DNA of 64,000 bases, from positions 310,001 through 374,000 of the forward strand of contig JACKNV010000002.1 of assembly GCA_024234735.1 (NCBI GenBank), read 5' to 3'. Positions within the stretch are counted from its first letter, which is position 1. Each line of letters begins with the position of its first letter. A program made the position numbers and the translations under genes. The DNA comes from Pseudomonadales bacterium (lineage in GTDB: Bacteria; Pseudomonadota; Gammaproteobacteria; Pseudomonadales; Halieaceae). This document shows, piece after piece, positions 7,586-16,071 of the stretch. The notes below the pieces were generated by a model, which saw only the letters and a list, made by a program, of their open reading frames with translations, searched no databases and was not told where the DNA came from.

Positions 7586-8487
7586 CCCGCCTGCAGCAGG
7601 TTCTCCCGCAGCGCCTCGATATCGCTCTCGTTCAGCTGCAGGCCATCGCGCACGTAGGCGTCGAAACTGCCCCAGGTGGTGTCGATCTCGTCGAAGGCGG
7701 CCTCCAGCCAGGCCGGATCCACCCCCAGCATGACCTCGATGTGGCCGGCGGCTTCCTCCCCCTTGAACAGGCGCAGCATCATCAACTGCTTGCGCCGTGC
7801 CGCCAGCGCAGGCTCGCGGCTGGCCATGTAGTCCTGCAGTACCGTCTCCCGGGGCACCCCCAGGATGCGCAGTAGTATTGCCGCCGCAAAGCCCGCACGG
7901 TCCTTGCCGGCCGTGCAGTGCCACAACACCGGGGCGCCATCGGCCGCAGCCACCGCCTGGATCCACTGGCGGTACTCAGGAGTGAACACGGAGGCGAACT
8001 GGCGGTTGGCCTGTTGCATCACCTGGTTGGGGTCGAACCCGTCGAAATCATCGTTCTCCACCCGCCGGGTCACGTCTTCGAAGAGCGTCATATTGCCCTC
8101 GTCGAGAATCGGTATTGCCACCAGCTCGAAGGGCAGGGGATCCGGCAGGTGGTCGGGTTCGGCCTCCTTTTCTGCGGCCGAGCGCAGGTCTATGAAGGTA
8201 ACCAGCCCCAACTCATCCAGGGCGGCCAGGTCGGCGGGCGTCGCTTCGGCGAAGTGGCCCGAGCGGTACAGTTTTCCCCACTGCACCTGGCGACCGTCCG
8301 CGGTGGCATAGCCCCCCAGGTCGCGCAGGTTGTCGATTCCCTCGAAATTGAGCAGGCGGTGCGCCTCGCGCTGCGGCGGCGGTAGTTGCGCGGGCACCAG
8401 CACGGGTTCCGGCGGCACGAACTGTACCACGGCCAGGGCCACCGCCAGCACGGTAAAAGCCGTCCAGAAGAGTCTTTTCTTGGTCAA
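7582..8487 (-). CDS. membrane-anchored protein tyrosine phosphatase (Y_phosphatase3 family)
   Basis: 301 residues. An N-terminal hydrophobic segment (about residues 7-24) would anchor it with the catalytic domain in the periplasm. The substrate-loop region 'NFEGIDNLRDLGGY' is at 47-60. The signature loop is HC191TAGKDR197AG, the Cx5R motif of the Y_phosphatase3/MptpB-like subgroup, with Lys195 and Asp196 as in phosphatases of broad specificity. Cys191 is the predicted nucleophile. The substrate could be phosphotyrosine, phosphoinositide or another phosphoester. The gene is monocistronic and convergent with the GNAT gene. Confidence 0.87.
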   Translation of the reverse strand: MTKKRLFWTAFTVLAVALAVVQFVPPEPVLVPAQLPPPQREAHRLLNFEGIDNLRDLGGYATADGRQVQWGKLYRSGHFAEATPADLAALDELGLVTFIDLRSAAEKEAEPDHLPDPLPFELVAIPILDEGNMTLFEDVTRRVENDDFDGFDPNQVMQQANRQFASVFTPEYRQWIQAVAAADGAPVLWHCTAGKDRAGFAAAILLRILGVPRETVLQDYMASREPALAARRKQLMMLRLFKGEEAAGHIEVMLGVDPAWLEAAFDEIDTTWGSFDAYVRDGLQLNESDIEALRENLLQAG

Positions 8488-8647
8488 GGCGGTCTCCGCG
8501 TATCGATCCCGTCGGGGTATGGAGCAATCCGGTGTCGTCGGGGCGGTGGGTTGCGAGCGCCCGGCGCGACGTCACGGGGCATTTGCCTGGCCCGTGGCGA
8601 TTAACGATAATTCACTATCCTCTTCATCGCAATGGATGACCGCACGC

Positions 8648-9190
8648 ATGGCCTCTTTGCAAGACCAATTGCTGCAAGCCGGTATCGTCGACAAGACCAA
8701 GGCCAAGCAGATCAGCCGGGAGAAACGCAAGGCGGCCAAGAGCCAGCCCAAGGGGCACGCGCAGGCCGACCCGGCCCGCCAGCAGGCCCAGCGGGCCCAG
8801 GCGGAAAAAGCCGAGCGCGATCGGGAGCTGAACCGCCAGCAGCAACACCGGGCCGAACAGAAAGCGATACGTGCCCAGGTGGTGCAGTTGATCAGGCTGA
8901 ACCGGATCGAGCACGGCCAGGGGGAGGTCCCCTACCAGTTTAGCGACGGCGGGAAGATCAAGAAGAAGTATGTCAGTGCCGGCATGCACGAGGACCTGTG
9001 CCGCGGCCGGGTGGCCATCGCCAGCCTGGACGGGTGCTATGAGCTGCTGCCGGCGGCGGCCGCCCGCAAGATCATGGAGCGGGACCCGGCGGCTATCGTG
9101 CTCCTCAACAGTGCCGCGGCAACTGCGACCGAAGCGGATGAGGACGACCCCTACGCCGCGTACCAGATTCCCGATGACCTGATGTGGTAG
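8648..9190 (+). CDS. DUF2058 family protein (YaiL-like)
   Basis: 180 residues. It begins MASLQDQLLQAGIVDKTKAKQ, the usual start of DUF2058 proteins. A very basic, Gln-rich coiled-coil region (about 20-80) follows, then a compact C-terminal part ending 'YAAYQIPDDLMW', also typical. An alternative start four codons upstream (ATG 8636) has no better ribosome binding site. Cytoplasmic; the role is not established, although the basic helix suggests nucleic acid or ribosome association (inference). Confidence 0.85.
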   Translation: MASLQDQLLQAGIVDKTKAKQISREKRKAAKSQPKGHAQADPARQQAQRAQAEKAERDRELNRQQQHRAEQKAIRAQVVQLIRLNRIEHGQGEVPYQFSDGGKIKKKYVSAGMHEDLCRGRVAIASLDGCYELLPAAAARKIMERDPAAIVLLNSAAATATEADEDDPYAAYQIPDDLMW

Positions 9191-9227
9191 CGGGGCGGGA
9201 AGAATCCGCCGGCGGCCGTCCGCCACA

Positions 9228-9833
9228 CTATTCCAGGCTCTGCTGGCCTATGCCGTTGGGTGTGCCGCGGCGCTGGATACCGTTCTGCCCGGTGTCCGGG
9301 CGGGAGTCGCTGTTGGCGGCGATGGGCAGGGGCTCCAGCAGGCTCGCGCCCCAGTCGTGCTGGGGCAATTCGTCCACCAGGTCCTCCACGTCCACCAGGG
9401 ACACCAGCCCGATCATGGGCTGGATCGCCCTGCCGCCGCCGGCGTCGCCCTGCCACTGGGAGAAGGCACTGGCGGTCAGCCGGTGGTGGGAATCGAAAAA
9501 CGCCAGCAGGAAATCGCCGCTGACCCGCGCCTTGCCCCAGTCGACCGACAACAGATCGGCGCCCAGGGCCCCCAGGCTCAGGCCGATGGTATCCTCGCGG
9601 ATCTTCCAGAATTCCCAGGCCAGTACGTAGCCGTCCACTGTGGCGGAGACCCGGTGGGGCGGGCCCAGCCGCGCCAGGACGTCTCCCAGGGGCATGCCCG
9701 CCTGGGCATCGGGGAGTTGCCCGGGGTGCAGCGGTGTACCCAGGTCGTAGCGCCACTGGGTGCAGCCGCCCAGCAGCACCAGTCCCAGCAGCAGGCAGGC
9801 CAGGGCCGGTGACTCAGCCCTGTGCCGGTTCAT
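9228..9833 (-). CDS. lipoprotein with BamE/OmlA-like segment
   Basis: 201 residues from ATG at 9833. The lipobox LLGGC lies about 24 residues in. The segment 'MPLGDVLARLGPPHRV...YVLAWEFW' matches the LGxP-type helix-strand pattern of SmpA/OmlA (BamE-fold) lipoproteins. The C-terminal 50 residues are acidic then Gly/Arg/Asn-rich and look disordered. Its start lies 20 bases inside the end of the upstream lipoprotein gene, so the two are coupled. The two proteins share the LGPP motif and may be distant paralogues. Confidence 0.7.
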   Translation of the reverse strand: MNRHRAESPALACLLLGLVLLGGCTQWRYDLGTPLHPGQLPDAQAGMPLGDVLARLGPPHRVSATVDGYVLAWEFWKIREDTIGLSLGALGADLLSVDWGKARVSGDFLLAFFDSHHRLTASAFSQWQGDAGGGRAIQPMIGLVSLVDVEDLVDELPQHDWGASLLEPLPIAANSDSRPDTGQNGIQRRGTPNGIGQQSLE

Positions 9834-10185
9834 CGATGCGTGTCGCGTAATCGGTGAGGATATCCTGATCATTGAAGAAGAAGATCGCCCGGTCGAAATG
9901 GGTGTCTATCTGCATGCGGTTGTACAGGATCAGGATCAGGCCGTTGCCCTTGGACTTTTCGAACAGGTAGTAGAGCACGGTCTCTTCTTCCAGCGAAATT
10001 ACCTGGGAGGGCGGACCCAGCAGGGCCAACACCTCGCTGCGACTGCTGTGGCCGCGCTGCAACTGGGAGGTGACCTTGTCCTCCCAGGTAACCTCCACTC
10101 CGCGGCGGTTCTCATACTGGGCGCAGCCGGCCAGCAGTGTCGCGCCCAGGCCGGCAACCAGGGCCAGTGATCGGGTTTTGGTCAT
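9814..10185 (-). CDS. small lipoprotein with BamE/OmlA-like segment
   Basis: 123 residues from ATG at 10185. Signal peptide MTKTRSLALVAGLGATLLAGC with lipobox LAGC at Cys21. The core 'GHSSRSEVLALLGPPSQVISLEEETVLYYLFEKS' is like BamE-fold proteins, which scaffold outer-membrane assembly. It is first in a two-gene transcript with the overlapping lipoprotein gene (9228-9833). True BamE is normally elsewhere in the genome next to fur, so this is not called bamE. Confidence 0.7.
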   Translation of the reverse strand: MTKTRSLALVAGLGATLLAGCAQYENRRGVEVTWEDKVTSQLQRGHSSRSEVLALLGPPSQVISLEEETVLYYLFEKSKGNGLILILYNRMQIDTHFDRAIFFFNDQDILTDYATRIDEPAQG

Positions 10186-10301
10186 GGGCCTACTCCAACA
10201 GCTGTCATGCGCAAGACTATGCCATCGCGCCGGCGGGCGATACAAGCATGTCGCAGCCCGCTGGACATCACCCGGAGTGTGGTCCGCAAAGCGCCAGGTG
10301 G

Positions 10302-10329
10302 TTGTTATTGTCCCGCGCTGGGCTAATAT
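10302..10329 (+). promoter_or_regulatory. candidate promoter of the PQQ dehydrogenase gene
   Basis: TTGTTA (10302-10307) and TAATAT (10324-10329) are 16 bases apart, 38 bases before the GTG start. Each matches the sigma-70 consensus in four of six positions. Confidence 0.35.
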
Positions 10330-10367
10330 GGCCGCTGTCCCACATAATTATCATCAGGAAGCCCGCC

Positions 10368-12545
10368 GTGAACCAGCCAGCAAGTTATCTAGTTACCCTC
10401 GTATTAACAGTGTCCGCCCTGGTCGCGGGCTGCTCCCGGGAAGAGGACAAGCCGCCGGCGGCTGAGGTCGTTGCCGTGGTGGAGCAGGTTCCCACAGAGC
10501 CGGTCGCGCCCGACGTGGAGTGGCGCCAGCACGGCTTTACCGCCGCTGAAGATCGCTTCAGCCCGCTGGCCGATATCAACGCCGGCAACGTCTCGAAGCT
10601 GGGGCTGGCATGGTATTTCGACTATCCGACCAGCCGCGGCATGGAGGCGACCCCGCTGGTGATCGATGGGGTGATCTATACCACCGGCTCCTGGAGCATG
10701 GTCTACGCCAACGATGCACTGAGCGGTGAGCTGCTGTGGTTTTACGACCCCCAGGTGCCGCGCGACTGGGCAGTGCACGGCTGCTGTGATGTGGTCAACC
10801 GCGGTGTCGCCTACAGTGGGGGGAATCTGTACTTCGGTACGTTTGACGGCCGCCTGGTCAGCCTGGATGCGGCCGATGGTTCGCTCAACTGGGAGGTGCG
10901 GACCACCGATCCCGAACGGCCCTATACCATTACCGGCGCACCGCGCATCATCAAGGACAAGGTCATTATCGGCAACGGCGGTGCCGAGTTCGGAGTGCGC
11001 GGCTATGTCAGCGCCTATAACGTGAACAACGGTGAACTGGCCTGGCGCTTCTATACGGTGCCCGGAAATCCCGCAGAGGGTTTCGAAAACGAGGCCATGA
11101 AACGCGCCGCGGCCACCTGGGGTGGTGGTGAGTGGTGGGTGGTCGGCGGCGGCGGCACCGTGTGGGACTCGATGGCCTACGACCCCGACCTCAACCTGCT
11201 CTACGTCGGCGTCGGTAATGGCGCGCCCTGGAACCGGCAGATCCGCAGCCCGGATGGTGGCGACAACCTGTATGTCTCCTCGATCCTCGCGCTCAACCCC
11301 GACGACGGCAGTTATGTCTGGCACTACCAGACCACGCCGGGTGAAACCTGGGATTACACCGCGACCCAGCACCTGATCCTTGCGGACCTGGATATCGGGG
11401 GCAAGCAGCGCCAGGTCATCATGCAGGCACCCAAGAACGGCTTTTTCTACGTGCTGGATCGCGCCAGCGGCGAACTGTTGTCCGCCACGCCCTACGCCAC
11501 GGTCAACTGGGCGACCCATGTGGACATGGAGACGGGCCGTCCCGTGGAGGTCGAAGGCGCGCGTTATGAGAAGGAGGCCACTGGCCTGCTGCTGCCGGGC
11601 CCCTATGGCGCGCACAACTGGCATCCCATGAGCTACAACCCCGAGACCGGGCTGGTCTACATTCCCGCCCAGGATGTGCCCTATGTCTACGAAACCGATA
11701 CGGATTTCCGCCATCGGCCGGGGTACTGGAACACCGGCGTCGATGCCCGGCCCGCGGCGCTGCCCGACGATCCCGAAGTCCGGGCGACGGTGGAGCAGAG
11801 CATCACCGGCGCCGTGATCGCCTGGGACCCGGTGGCGGCCACTACCCGCTGGCGGGTCGAGCACGTCGGCCCGTGGAACGGCGGCATACTGTCGACCGCG
11901 GGCGACCTGGTGTTCCAGGGTAATGCCAGCGGCGAACTGGTGGCCTATCGGGCCGATACCGGGGAGCGCCTGTGGTCCTTCGACGCCCAGACCGGCATTA
12001 TCGCACCGCCGGTAAGCTATCGCATCGACGGGGTGCAGTACCTGGCGGTGGTGGCGGGAGCGGGCGGGTCGCTACCGCTGGCCGGCGGCGCCGACGTGCT
12101 CAAGACCGGCCCCCTGGTAAACCGCAGCCGCCTGCTGGTGTTTAAACTGGGAGGGGAGGCCGCCTTGCCACCGGCGGCGGAGAAAGTACTGGTCATCGAC
12201 CCGCCGGAGCTTACCGGCAGCGCCGAACAGGTGGCGGCCGGATTCAAGGTGTACTCGACCTACTGCGTATTCTGCCACGGCGACGGTGCCATCAGTGGCG
12301 GGGTGACGCCCGACCTGCGCGCCCTGACGCCGGAAAAACATGCCATGTGGGATGCCATCGTGCTCGGTGGCATGCACTGGCAGAACGGTATGGTGGGCTT
12401 TGGCGGCGAACTGAACCAGGAGCAGGCGGATAATATCCACCACTATGTCATCGAGCGGGCGCATTTCGCCGTGGACCAGGCGGTGGAAGAAGCCGTTGAT
12501 ACTGGCGGTGCCGGTGAAGTCGCGCCTGGGGCGGCGGTAGAATAA
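10368..12545 (+). CDS. PQQ-dependent alcohol dehydrogenase fused to cytochrome c, lipoprotein
   Basis: 725 residues from GTG at 10368, after CAGGAAG. A lipobox (LVAGC) anchors it to a membrane facing the periplasm. An eight-bladed quinoprotein propeller follows, with adjacent Cys139-Cys140, the disulfide ring seen in PQQ methanol/ethanol dehydrogenases. Characteristic segments include 'YDPDLNLLYVGVGNGAPWNR' and 'NPDDGSYVWHYQTTPGETWD'. A C-terminal cytochrome c domain holds haem motif C633-V-F-C636-H637 and a likely Met ligand near GGMHWQNGM. This is the quinohaemoprotein layout: alcohol is oxidised and electrons pass through haem c to a periplasmic acceptor. Which alcohol is unknown; PQQ synthesis genes are not in the window. 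Confidence 0.9.
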   Translation: MNQPASYLVTLVLTVSALVAGCSREEDKPPAAEVVAVVEQVPTEPVAPDVEWRQHGFTAAEDRFSPLADINAGNVSKLGLAWYFDYPTSRGMEATPLVIDGVIYTTGSWSMVYANDALSGELLWFYDPQVPRDWAVHGCCDVVNRGVAYSGGNLYFGTFDGRLVSLDAADGSLNWEVRTTDPERPYTITGAPRIIKDKVIIGNGGAEFGVRGYVSAYNVNNGELAWRFYTVPGNPAEGFENEAMKRAAATWGGGEWWVVGGGGTVWDSMAYDPDLNLLYVGVGNGAPWNRQIRSPDGGDNLYVSSILALNPDDGSYVWHYQTTPGETWDYTATQHLILADLDIGGKQRQVIMQAPKNGFFYVLDRASGELLSATPYATVNWATHVDMETGRPVEVEGARYEKEATGLLLPGPYGAHNWHPMSYNPETGLVYIPAQDVPYVYETDTDFRHRPGYWNTGVDARPAALPDDPEVRATVEQSITGAVIAWDPVAATTRWRVEHVGPWNGGILSTAGDLVFQGNASGELVAYRADTGERLWSFDAQTGIIAPPVSYRIDGVQYLAVVAGAGGSLPLAGGADVLKTGPLVNRSRLLVFKLGGEAALPPAAEKVLVIDPPELTGSAEQVAAGFKVYSTYCVFCHGDGAISGGVTPDLRALTPEKHAMWDAIVLGGMHWQNGMVGFGGELNQEQADNIHHYVIERAHFAVDQAVEEAVDTGGAGEVAPGAAVE

Positions 12546-12556
12546 ATGCTGCCCAA

Positions 12557-12589
12557 AAAAAAGCCGGCCCCGTCAGGGAGCCGGCTTTT
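12557..12589. terminator. bidirectional intrinsic terminator
   Basis: AAAAAGCCGGC (12557-12567) pairs with GCCGGCTTTT (12580-12589), with A- and T-tracts on the two sides. It serves both the dehydrogenase gene (+) and the cold-shock gene (-). Confidence 0.85.
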
Positions 12590-12609
12590 CTGTGTTCAGA
12601 GAACTCGTC

Positions 12610-12819
12610 TCAGATAGCGACGATGTTCTCCGCCTGGGGGCCTTTCTGGCCCGCAGTAACGGTAAACTCGACGCGCTGGCCTTCAGCCAGGGTCTTGAAA
12701 CCGTTGCCGACGATCGCGCTGAAATGAGCGAAAACGTCCGGTCCGTTTTCCTGTTCGATAAAACCGAAACCCTTGGCTTCGTTGAACCACTTGACGGTTC
12801 CGGTGACAGTGTTTGACAT
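12610..12819 (-). CDS. cold-shock protein, CspA family
   Basis: 69 residues. A single OB-fold cold-shock domain with both RNA-binding motifs: RNP1-like KGFGFIEQ and RNP2-like DVFAHFSAI. It is a nucleic acid chaperone that melts RNA secondary structure. Start at ATG 12819 (MSNTVTGTVKWF); a TTG two codons upstream is unlikely. A strong sigma-70 promoter lies about 150 bases upstream, giving a long leader as in cold-inducible csp genes. The number of csp paralogues elsewhere is unknown, so no specific letter is assigned. Confidence 0.93.
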   Translation of the reverse strand: MSNTVTGTVKWFNEAKGFGFIEQENGPDVFAHFSAIVGNGFKTLAEGQRVEFTVTAGQKGPQAENIVAI

Positions 12820-12966
12820 GTGCAAGATCCTATATTTCTAAAAAAGTGAGCCTTACATGAAGGCGCAGGTGCTGGAAATCGGGCTTTTTATTTACAGACA
12901 ACAGGACGAGGTAGTACAGCGGAACTTCGCAATGGGGAAAATAAATATCAGTCGTTCATTCAAGCT
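12820..12966 (-). promoter_or_regulatory. long 5' leader of the cold-shock gene
   Basis: About 147 bases lie between the predicted transcription start (near 12966) and the ATG. cspA-type mRNAs carry leaders of this length that refold with temperature. I see no protein gene in this stretch, and I did not fold it. Confidence 0.5.
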
Positions 12967-12972
12967 GGCGCC

Positions 12973-13007
12973 ACTATATACCGATTGCCCGCCCTGTCAA
13001 TCGGTAT
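12973..13007 (-). promoter_or_regulatory. cold-shock promoter containing a perfect dyad
   Basis: On the minus strand TTGACA (13000-12995) and TATAGT (12978-12973) are separated by 16 bases: a consensus -35 and a five-of-six -10. The arms ATACCGATTG (12978-12987) and CAATCGGTAT (12998-13007) form a perfect 10-base inverted repeat with a 10-base gap. It spans the spacer and -35, a place where a dimeric regulator would compete with RNA polymerase. Confidence 0.7.
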
Positions 13008-13062
13008 TTTCGTGGCGTTTTTACCGGTTCGGCGCCGGCGTATCCAGCGCGCTGCCAGGCGC

Positions 13063-13755
13063 TTACTGTCCGGCTTTGGCGGCCGGGGCTGCCTTCATGG
13101 CGGCGAGGTGATCGCTCAGCAGGGTCGCCCAGCGGCGCAGTACGCGATCGGCGTCGGCCAGGTTGGTCACGCTGTTGCGCACCTGCCAGAAGTCGTCGCC
13201 GAGAGCCTCCGGGTCGACCACACGGGCGATGATGTCACCGGTCCTGCCGTCGTACAGTTCCATGTACAGGGTCATCTGGCCGGCGTTCGCCGAGAAGCTC
13301 TGTTCCATCTCCGGCGCCATGGTATCGGGGGAGGTAATCTCCAGGTTGATGATCGCCGGGCGCACGATCAGGACCCCGCTGCCACCCTCGGTAACCATCT
13401 TGTGACCGGCTGCGGTCAGCACCTCGGTGAAGACCTTGTTGAATTCCTTGCCCAACTCGGTACGGATCTTTTTCATGTCCTGGTCGGTGATCATGTTTTC
13501 CAACTGGATGGTCTGCTCGTTGTAGTCGCTCTGCCAGTGCTTGTTAAACGCCACGTAGCAGGCGAGCAGCGCAACCTCGCTGTACTCGTCCAGGCTGGCT
13601 CCCGGCTTCATCCACACCGCCCGCACTTTGGTATCTTTCACCAGGTGCAGCCCGTCGTGGGTAACCTCGGGTAGCGAGTCATTGCCGGCGGCGCTGCTTG
13701 CAAGTGCCACTGCCAGCACGGCGAGCAGGGTAGATACCAGGTATTTGATGTTCAT
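13063..13755 (-). CDS. DUF3313 family secreted protein
   Basis: 230 residues from ATG at 13755, with AAAGGAGA upstream. Signal peptide of about 23 residues (NIKYLVSTLLAVLAVALASSAAG) without a lipobox. The mature part (WMKPGASLDEYSEVALLACYVAF, later 'VLIVRPAIINLEITSPD' and 'MTLYMELYDGRTGDIIARVVD') matches DUF3313, periplasmic or outer-membrane associated proteins of unknown role. Often these are lipoproteins; this one seems to lack the cysteine. Monocistronic. Confidence 0.75.
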   Translation of the reverse strand: MNIKYLVSTLLAVLAVALASSAAGNDSLPEVTHDGLHLVKDTKVRAVWMKPGASLDEYSEVALLACYVAFNKHWQSDYNEQTIQLENMITDQDMKKIRTELGKEFNKVFTEVLTAAGHKMVTEGGSGVLIVRPAIINLEITSPDTMAPEMEQSFSANAGQMTLYMELYDGRTGDIIARVVDPEALGDDFWQVRNSVTNLADADRVLRRWATLLSDHLAAMKAAPAAKAGQ

Positions 13756-13949
13756 TGAATTGTCTCCTTTGCGGACACCTCTCCGGCAGTTCGTCGGCAT
13801 AGGGGTGCAGTTGGTCAAGTGTTAAAGTTGAAAAAGTGTGGATTACAGCGCCTGTTTAAGCAAGCGCAGTTTACGCCTTTAGCCCTGTCACGGGGCAGGC
13901 AATAGCGTTATGATCGAAGGCGAAATTACCGGAAATGGACGCCTGCTCG

Positions 13950-14450
13950 ATGAAAATACCCAATACTGTTCTGGCCTGCGTGCTCGGTTTTGCCGTGCAC
14001 GCAACGGCAAGTGCACAGATATATGAAAGCACCGATGCCGAAGGTGTACCCGAGTTCAGTGACACCCCGACCCCCGGCGCTGCAGAGATCGAGTTACCGC
14101 AGACCAATGTGGTGACACCGGTGCCTGTACCCCCCGCACCGGAGGTGCCGGAAGAAGCGCCTGCGTACCCGCAGGAGGATTCACCGGTCGCGGCGGAAGG
14201 CGGCGCTGAGGAGTCGGAGATCGAACCCGCCTATATCTACTATGGCGGTGACGACGAGCCGGGCCCGCGCGAGCAGCGTCGCGAGGATGCGGCCAGGATC
14301 GACAACCGCCTGCCCCACGAGGTTGGCGATGCGGTGCATGAGGAGGCGGCCGGCGATGCGGCGGTGATGCACCCTGATAACGTCGAAGCAGTGGCCCGCC
14401 CCGAGGCCCCCGGCGAGGTGCATCATGCCGAGGGCGCGGGGCGCCGCTAG
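13950..14450 (+). CDS. DUF4124 domain protein with Pro/Glu-rich tail
   Basis: 166 residues. Signal peptide (MKIPNTVLACVLGFAVHATASA), then a short DUF4124 motif (QIYESTDAEGVPEFSDTP), as in many gammaproteobacterial envelope proteins where it binds an unknown partner. From about residue 45 on the chain is Pro/Glu/Ala-rich and likely disordered. Start at ATG 13950; an ATG five codons upstream gives a worse signal peptide. The stop overlaps that of the convergent YrbL-like gene. Confidence 0.65.
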   Translation: MKIPNTVLACVLGFAVHATASAQIYESTDAEGVPEFSDTPTPGAAEIELPQTNVVTPVPVPPAPEVPEEAPAYPQEDSPVAAEGGAEESEIEPAYIYYGGDDEPGPREQRREDAARIDNRLPHEVGDAVHEEAAGDAAVMHPDNVEAVARPEAPGEVHHAEGAGRR

Positions 14451-15061
14451 CCGGCCCCCTGATCCAGCGCCAGCAGGGCCAGGGCGGCCGGATTGTGGCG
14501 GTAGGCCCGGCCCAGGTCGCGTTCGAAGCGCCGCCATTTGCGCCGTATCTTGCGCCTGGCCAGCCACCTGCTGTGGTTGGCCAGGGGGATGAAATCCGAA
14601 TTGCCGATATTGTCGACGATCACCAGGGAGCCGGTGGCGGCGTTGTGCTGTTGGAACAGGATGTTCTTGGGCTTCAGGGTCATGGTGATGATCCGGTTCT
14701 CCAGCAGGTAGGATTCCAGCTCGTCCAGGGCCCTGCCCAGCCCTGCCGCGTGCCGCTCGGTGAGCTCTCTCGAAGCCAGGTAGTGAGCCAGCGTGTGTGA
14801 CACCGGGCCATCGTAATCCCTGATCAGGTCGAACACCGCGCCCTCGCCCAGGGTGGTTTGCTCCAGGCCGTGAAAACGGGGCAGCATATCCCAGCATATG
14901 CCGCGCCGGGCCAGGCCTGCATAGTAGCGCGCCTCGCGCCGATTCTCGTCCAGTGATCCCGAGACCACGACTTTCACGCACAGTGCGGGGTCGTCGGGGT
15001 GGACATAGCATTCCCGGTGCAGGCCCTTGCCGATCAGGGCGTGAGTATCGAGTTCCAACAT
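14447..15061 (-). CDS. YrbL family protein (PhoP-regulatory-network type kinase-like)
   Basis: 204 residues from ATG at 15061. Kinase-like features in order: 'LIGKGLHRECYVHP' (glycine-rich loop-like), 'LCVKVVV' (candidate VAIK lysine), 'REARYYAGLARRG', then 'TMTLKPKNILFQ' (catalytic-loop-like, usual HxD replaced by TLK-P-K-N) and 'LVIVDNIGN' (DFG-like DN). This is the YrbL family, named from a PhoP/Q-regulated E. coli gene of unclear activity. It could phosphorylate a sugar or lipid substrate or be a pseudokinase. Confidence 0.82.
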   Translation of the reverse strand: MLELDTHALIGKGLHRECYVHPDDPALCVKVVVSGSLDENRREARYYAGLARRGICWDMLPRFHGLEQTTLGEGAVFDLIRDYDGPVSHTLAHYLASRELTERHAAGLGRALDELESYLLENRIITMTLKPKNILFQQHNAATGSLVIVDNIGNSDFIPLANHSRWLARRKIRRKWRRFERDLGRAYRHNPAALALLALDQGAG

Positions 15062-15279
15062 GCTGCCGAACCGGTATCCTTTGCTGTTCGGGACTGTCCC
15101 GCCGTCCCGGGGAAGCCAGCATAGCACGCTGGCGGGTTCTGGTATCCCCGCCGCGGCTTGCGGACGCCGGGGCTTTCTATTGCACCGGCGAAACCGTACA
15201 CTCAGGCGCTCATCTTAATGCCCGGGTGTGGTTACAGCGCTGCCCGCTGCCGGGCACCAGCAGGGAGCTTCGCCGCCTC

Positions 15280-16032
15280 ATGGCCAGAAAATATCTTTTT
15301 GGACTAGTCCTGGTGCTCGCCTCGACGTGGTCATTCGCCGCTGGCGTGCTGCGAGTGGGGATGAGCGCTGATTACCCGCCGCTGGCATTCAAGCAGGACG
15401 GACAGATCGTGGGTATCGAGGCCGATAACGCGCGCGCCGTGGGGGAAATCATCGGCCGCCGCGTGCAGCTGCGCGACATGGCCCTGGAGAAACTGATCCC
15501 CGCGCTGCTGGCCGGCGAGATCGACGTGATCATGTCCGGTATGAGCGTGACCGCCCAGCGCAGTGCGCAGGTCGCCTTTACCGATTCGTTCATGCTGGTG
15601 GGGCAGATGGCGATCCTGCACAAGGACAAGCTGGCGCGCTTTGCGCAGCCCTGGTCGATCTATCAACCCGGCGTACGCGTCGGCGTAGAGCCCGGCACCA
15701 CCGGCGCCGCCTTTGCCGAGCGCGAACTGGGCGAAGCCGAGATCAAGTTCTACCCGGACCCCGCCGCCGCTTTCGCGGGTTTGCGCCAGGATCAAATAGA
15801 CCTGTACATACACGATGCGCCCACCAGCTGGCAGTTGGCCACCACCCGGGACAATGCCGACCTGATCAGTCTTTATTCACCGATGACCGAGGAAATGCTC
15901 GCCTGGGCGGTGCGCCCGGATGACCTGTCGCTGGCCGGCGAGCTCAATCGCGCCCTGCTGACCATGAAGGGCAACGGCACCCTGCAGTACATCCTCAACC
16001 GCTGGATACCGGTGCGGGTCGAGGTGCACTGA
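15280..16032 (+). CDS. periplasmic solute-binding protein, family 3 (SBP_bac_3)
   Basis: 250 residues from ATG at 15280, with CAGGGAG 12 bases ahead. Sec signal peptide MARKYLFGLVLVLASTWSFAAG. The mature part has the amino-acid-binding fold: 'VLRVGMSADYPPLAFKQDGQIVGIEADNARAVGEIIGR', 'GEIDVIMSGMSVTAQRSAQVAFTDSF', 'VRVGVEPGTTGAAF'. No ABC transporter genes are next to it, so it may be an orphan receptor. The ligand is unknown. The 218 bases upstream show nothing I can name. Confidence 0.85.
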   Translation: MARKYLFGLVLVLASTWSFAAGVLRVGMSADYPPLAFKQDGQIVGIEADNARAVGEIIGRRVQLRDMALEKLIPALLAGEIDVIMSGMSVTAQRSAQVAFTDSFMLVGQMAILHKDKLARFAQPWSIYQPGVRVGVEPGTTGAAFAERELGEAEIKFYPDPAAAFAGLRQDQIDLYIHDAPTSWQLATTRDNADLISLYSPMTEEMLAWAVRPDDLSLAGELNRALLTMKGNGTLQYILNRWIPVRVEVH

Positions 16033-16048
16033 GCGCTCCGTGGAGCGC
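16033..16048. other. hairpin between convergent genes
   Basis: GCGCTCC (16033-16039) and GGAGCGC (16042-16048) form a tight stem directly after the solute-binding protein stop. No T-tract, so termination is uncertain. Confidence 0.35.
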
Positions 16049-16071
16049 CGCTGCAGCGGACGTTGTCGACT

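Noticed and set aside
14953..15279. Upstream extension of the solute-binding protein
   Set aside because: It would remove the signal peptide from the N-terminus; ATG 15280 gives a typical one.
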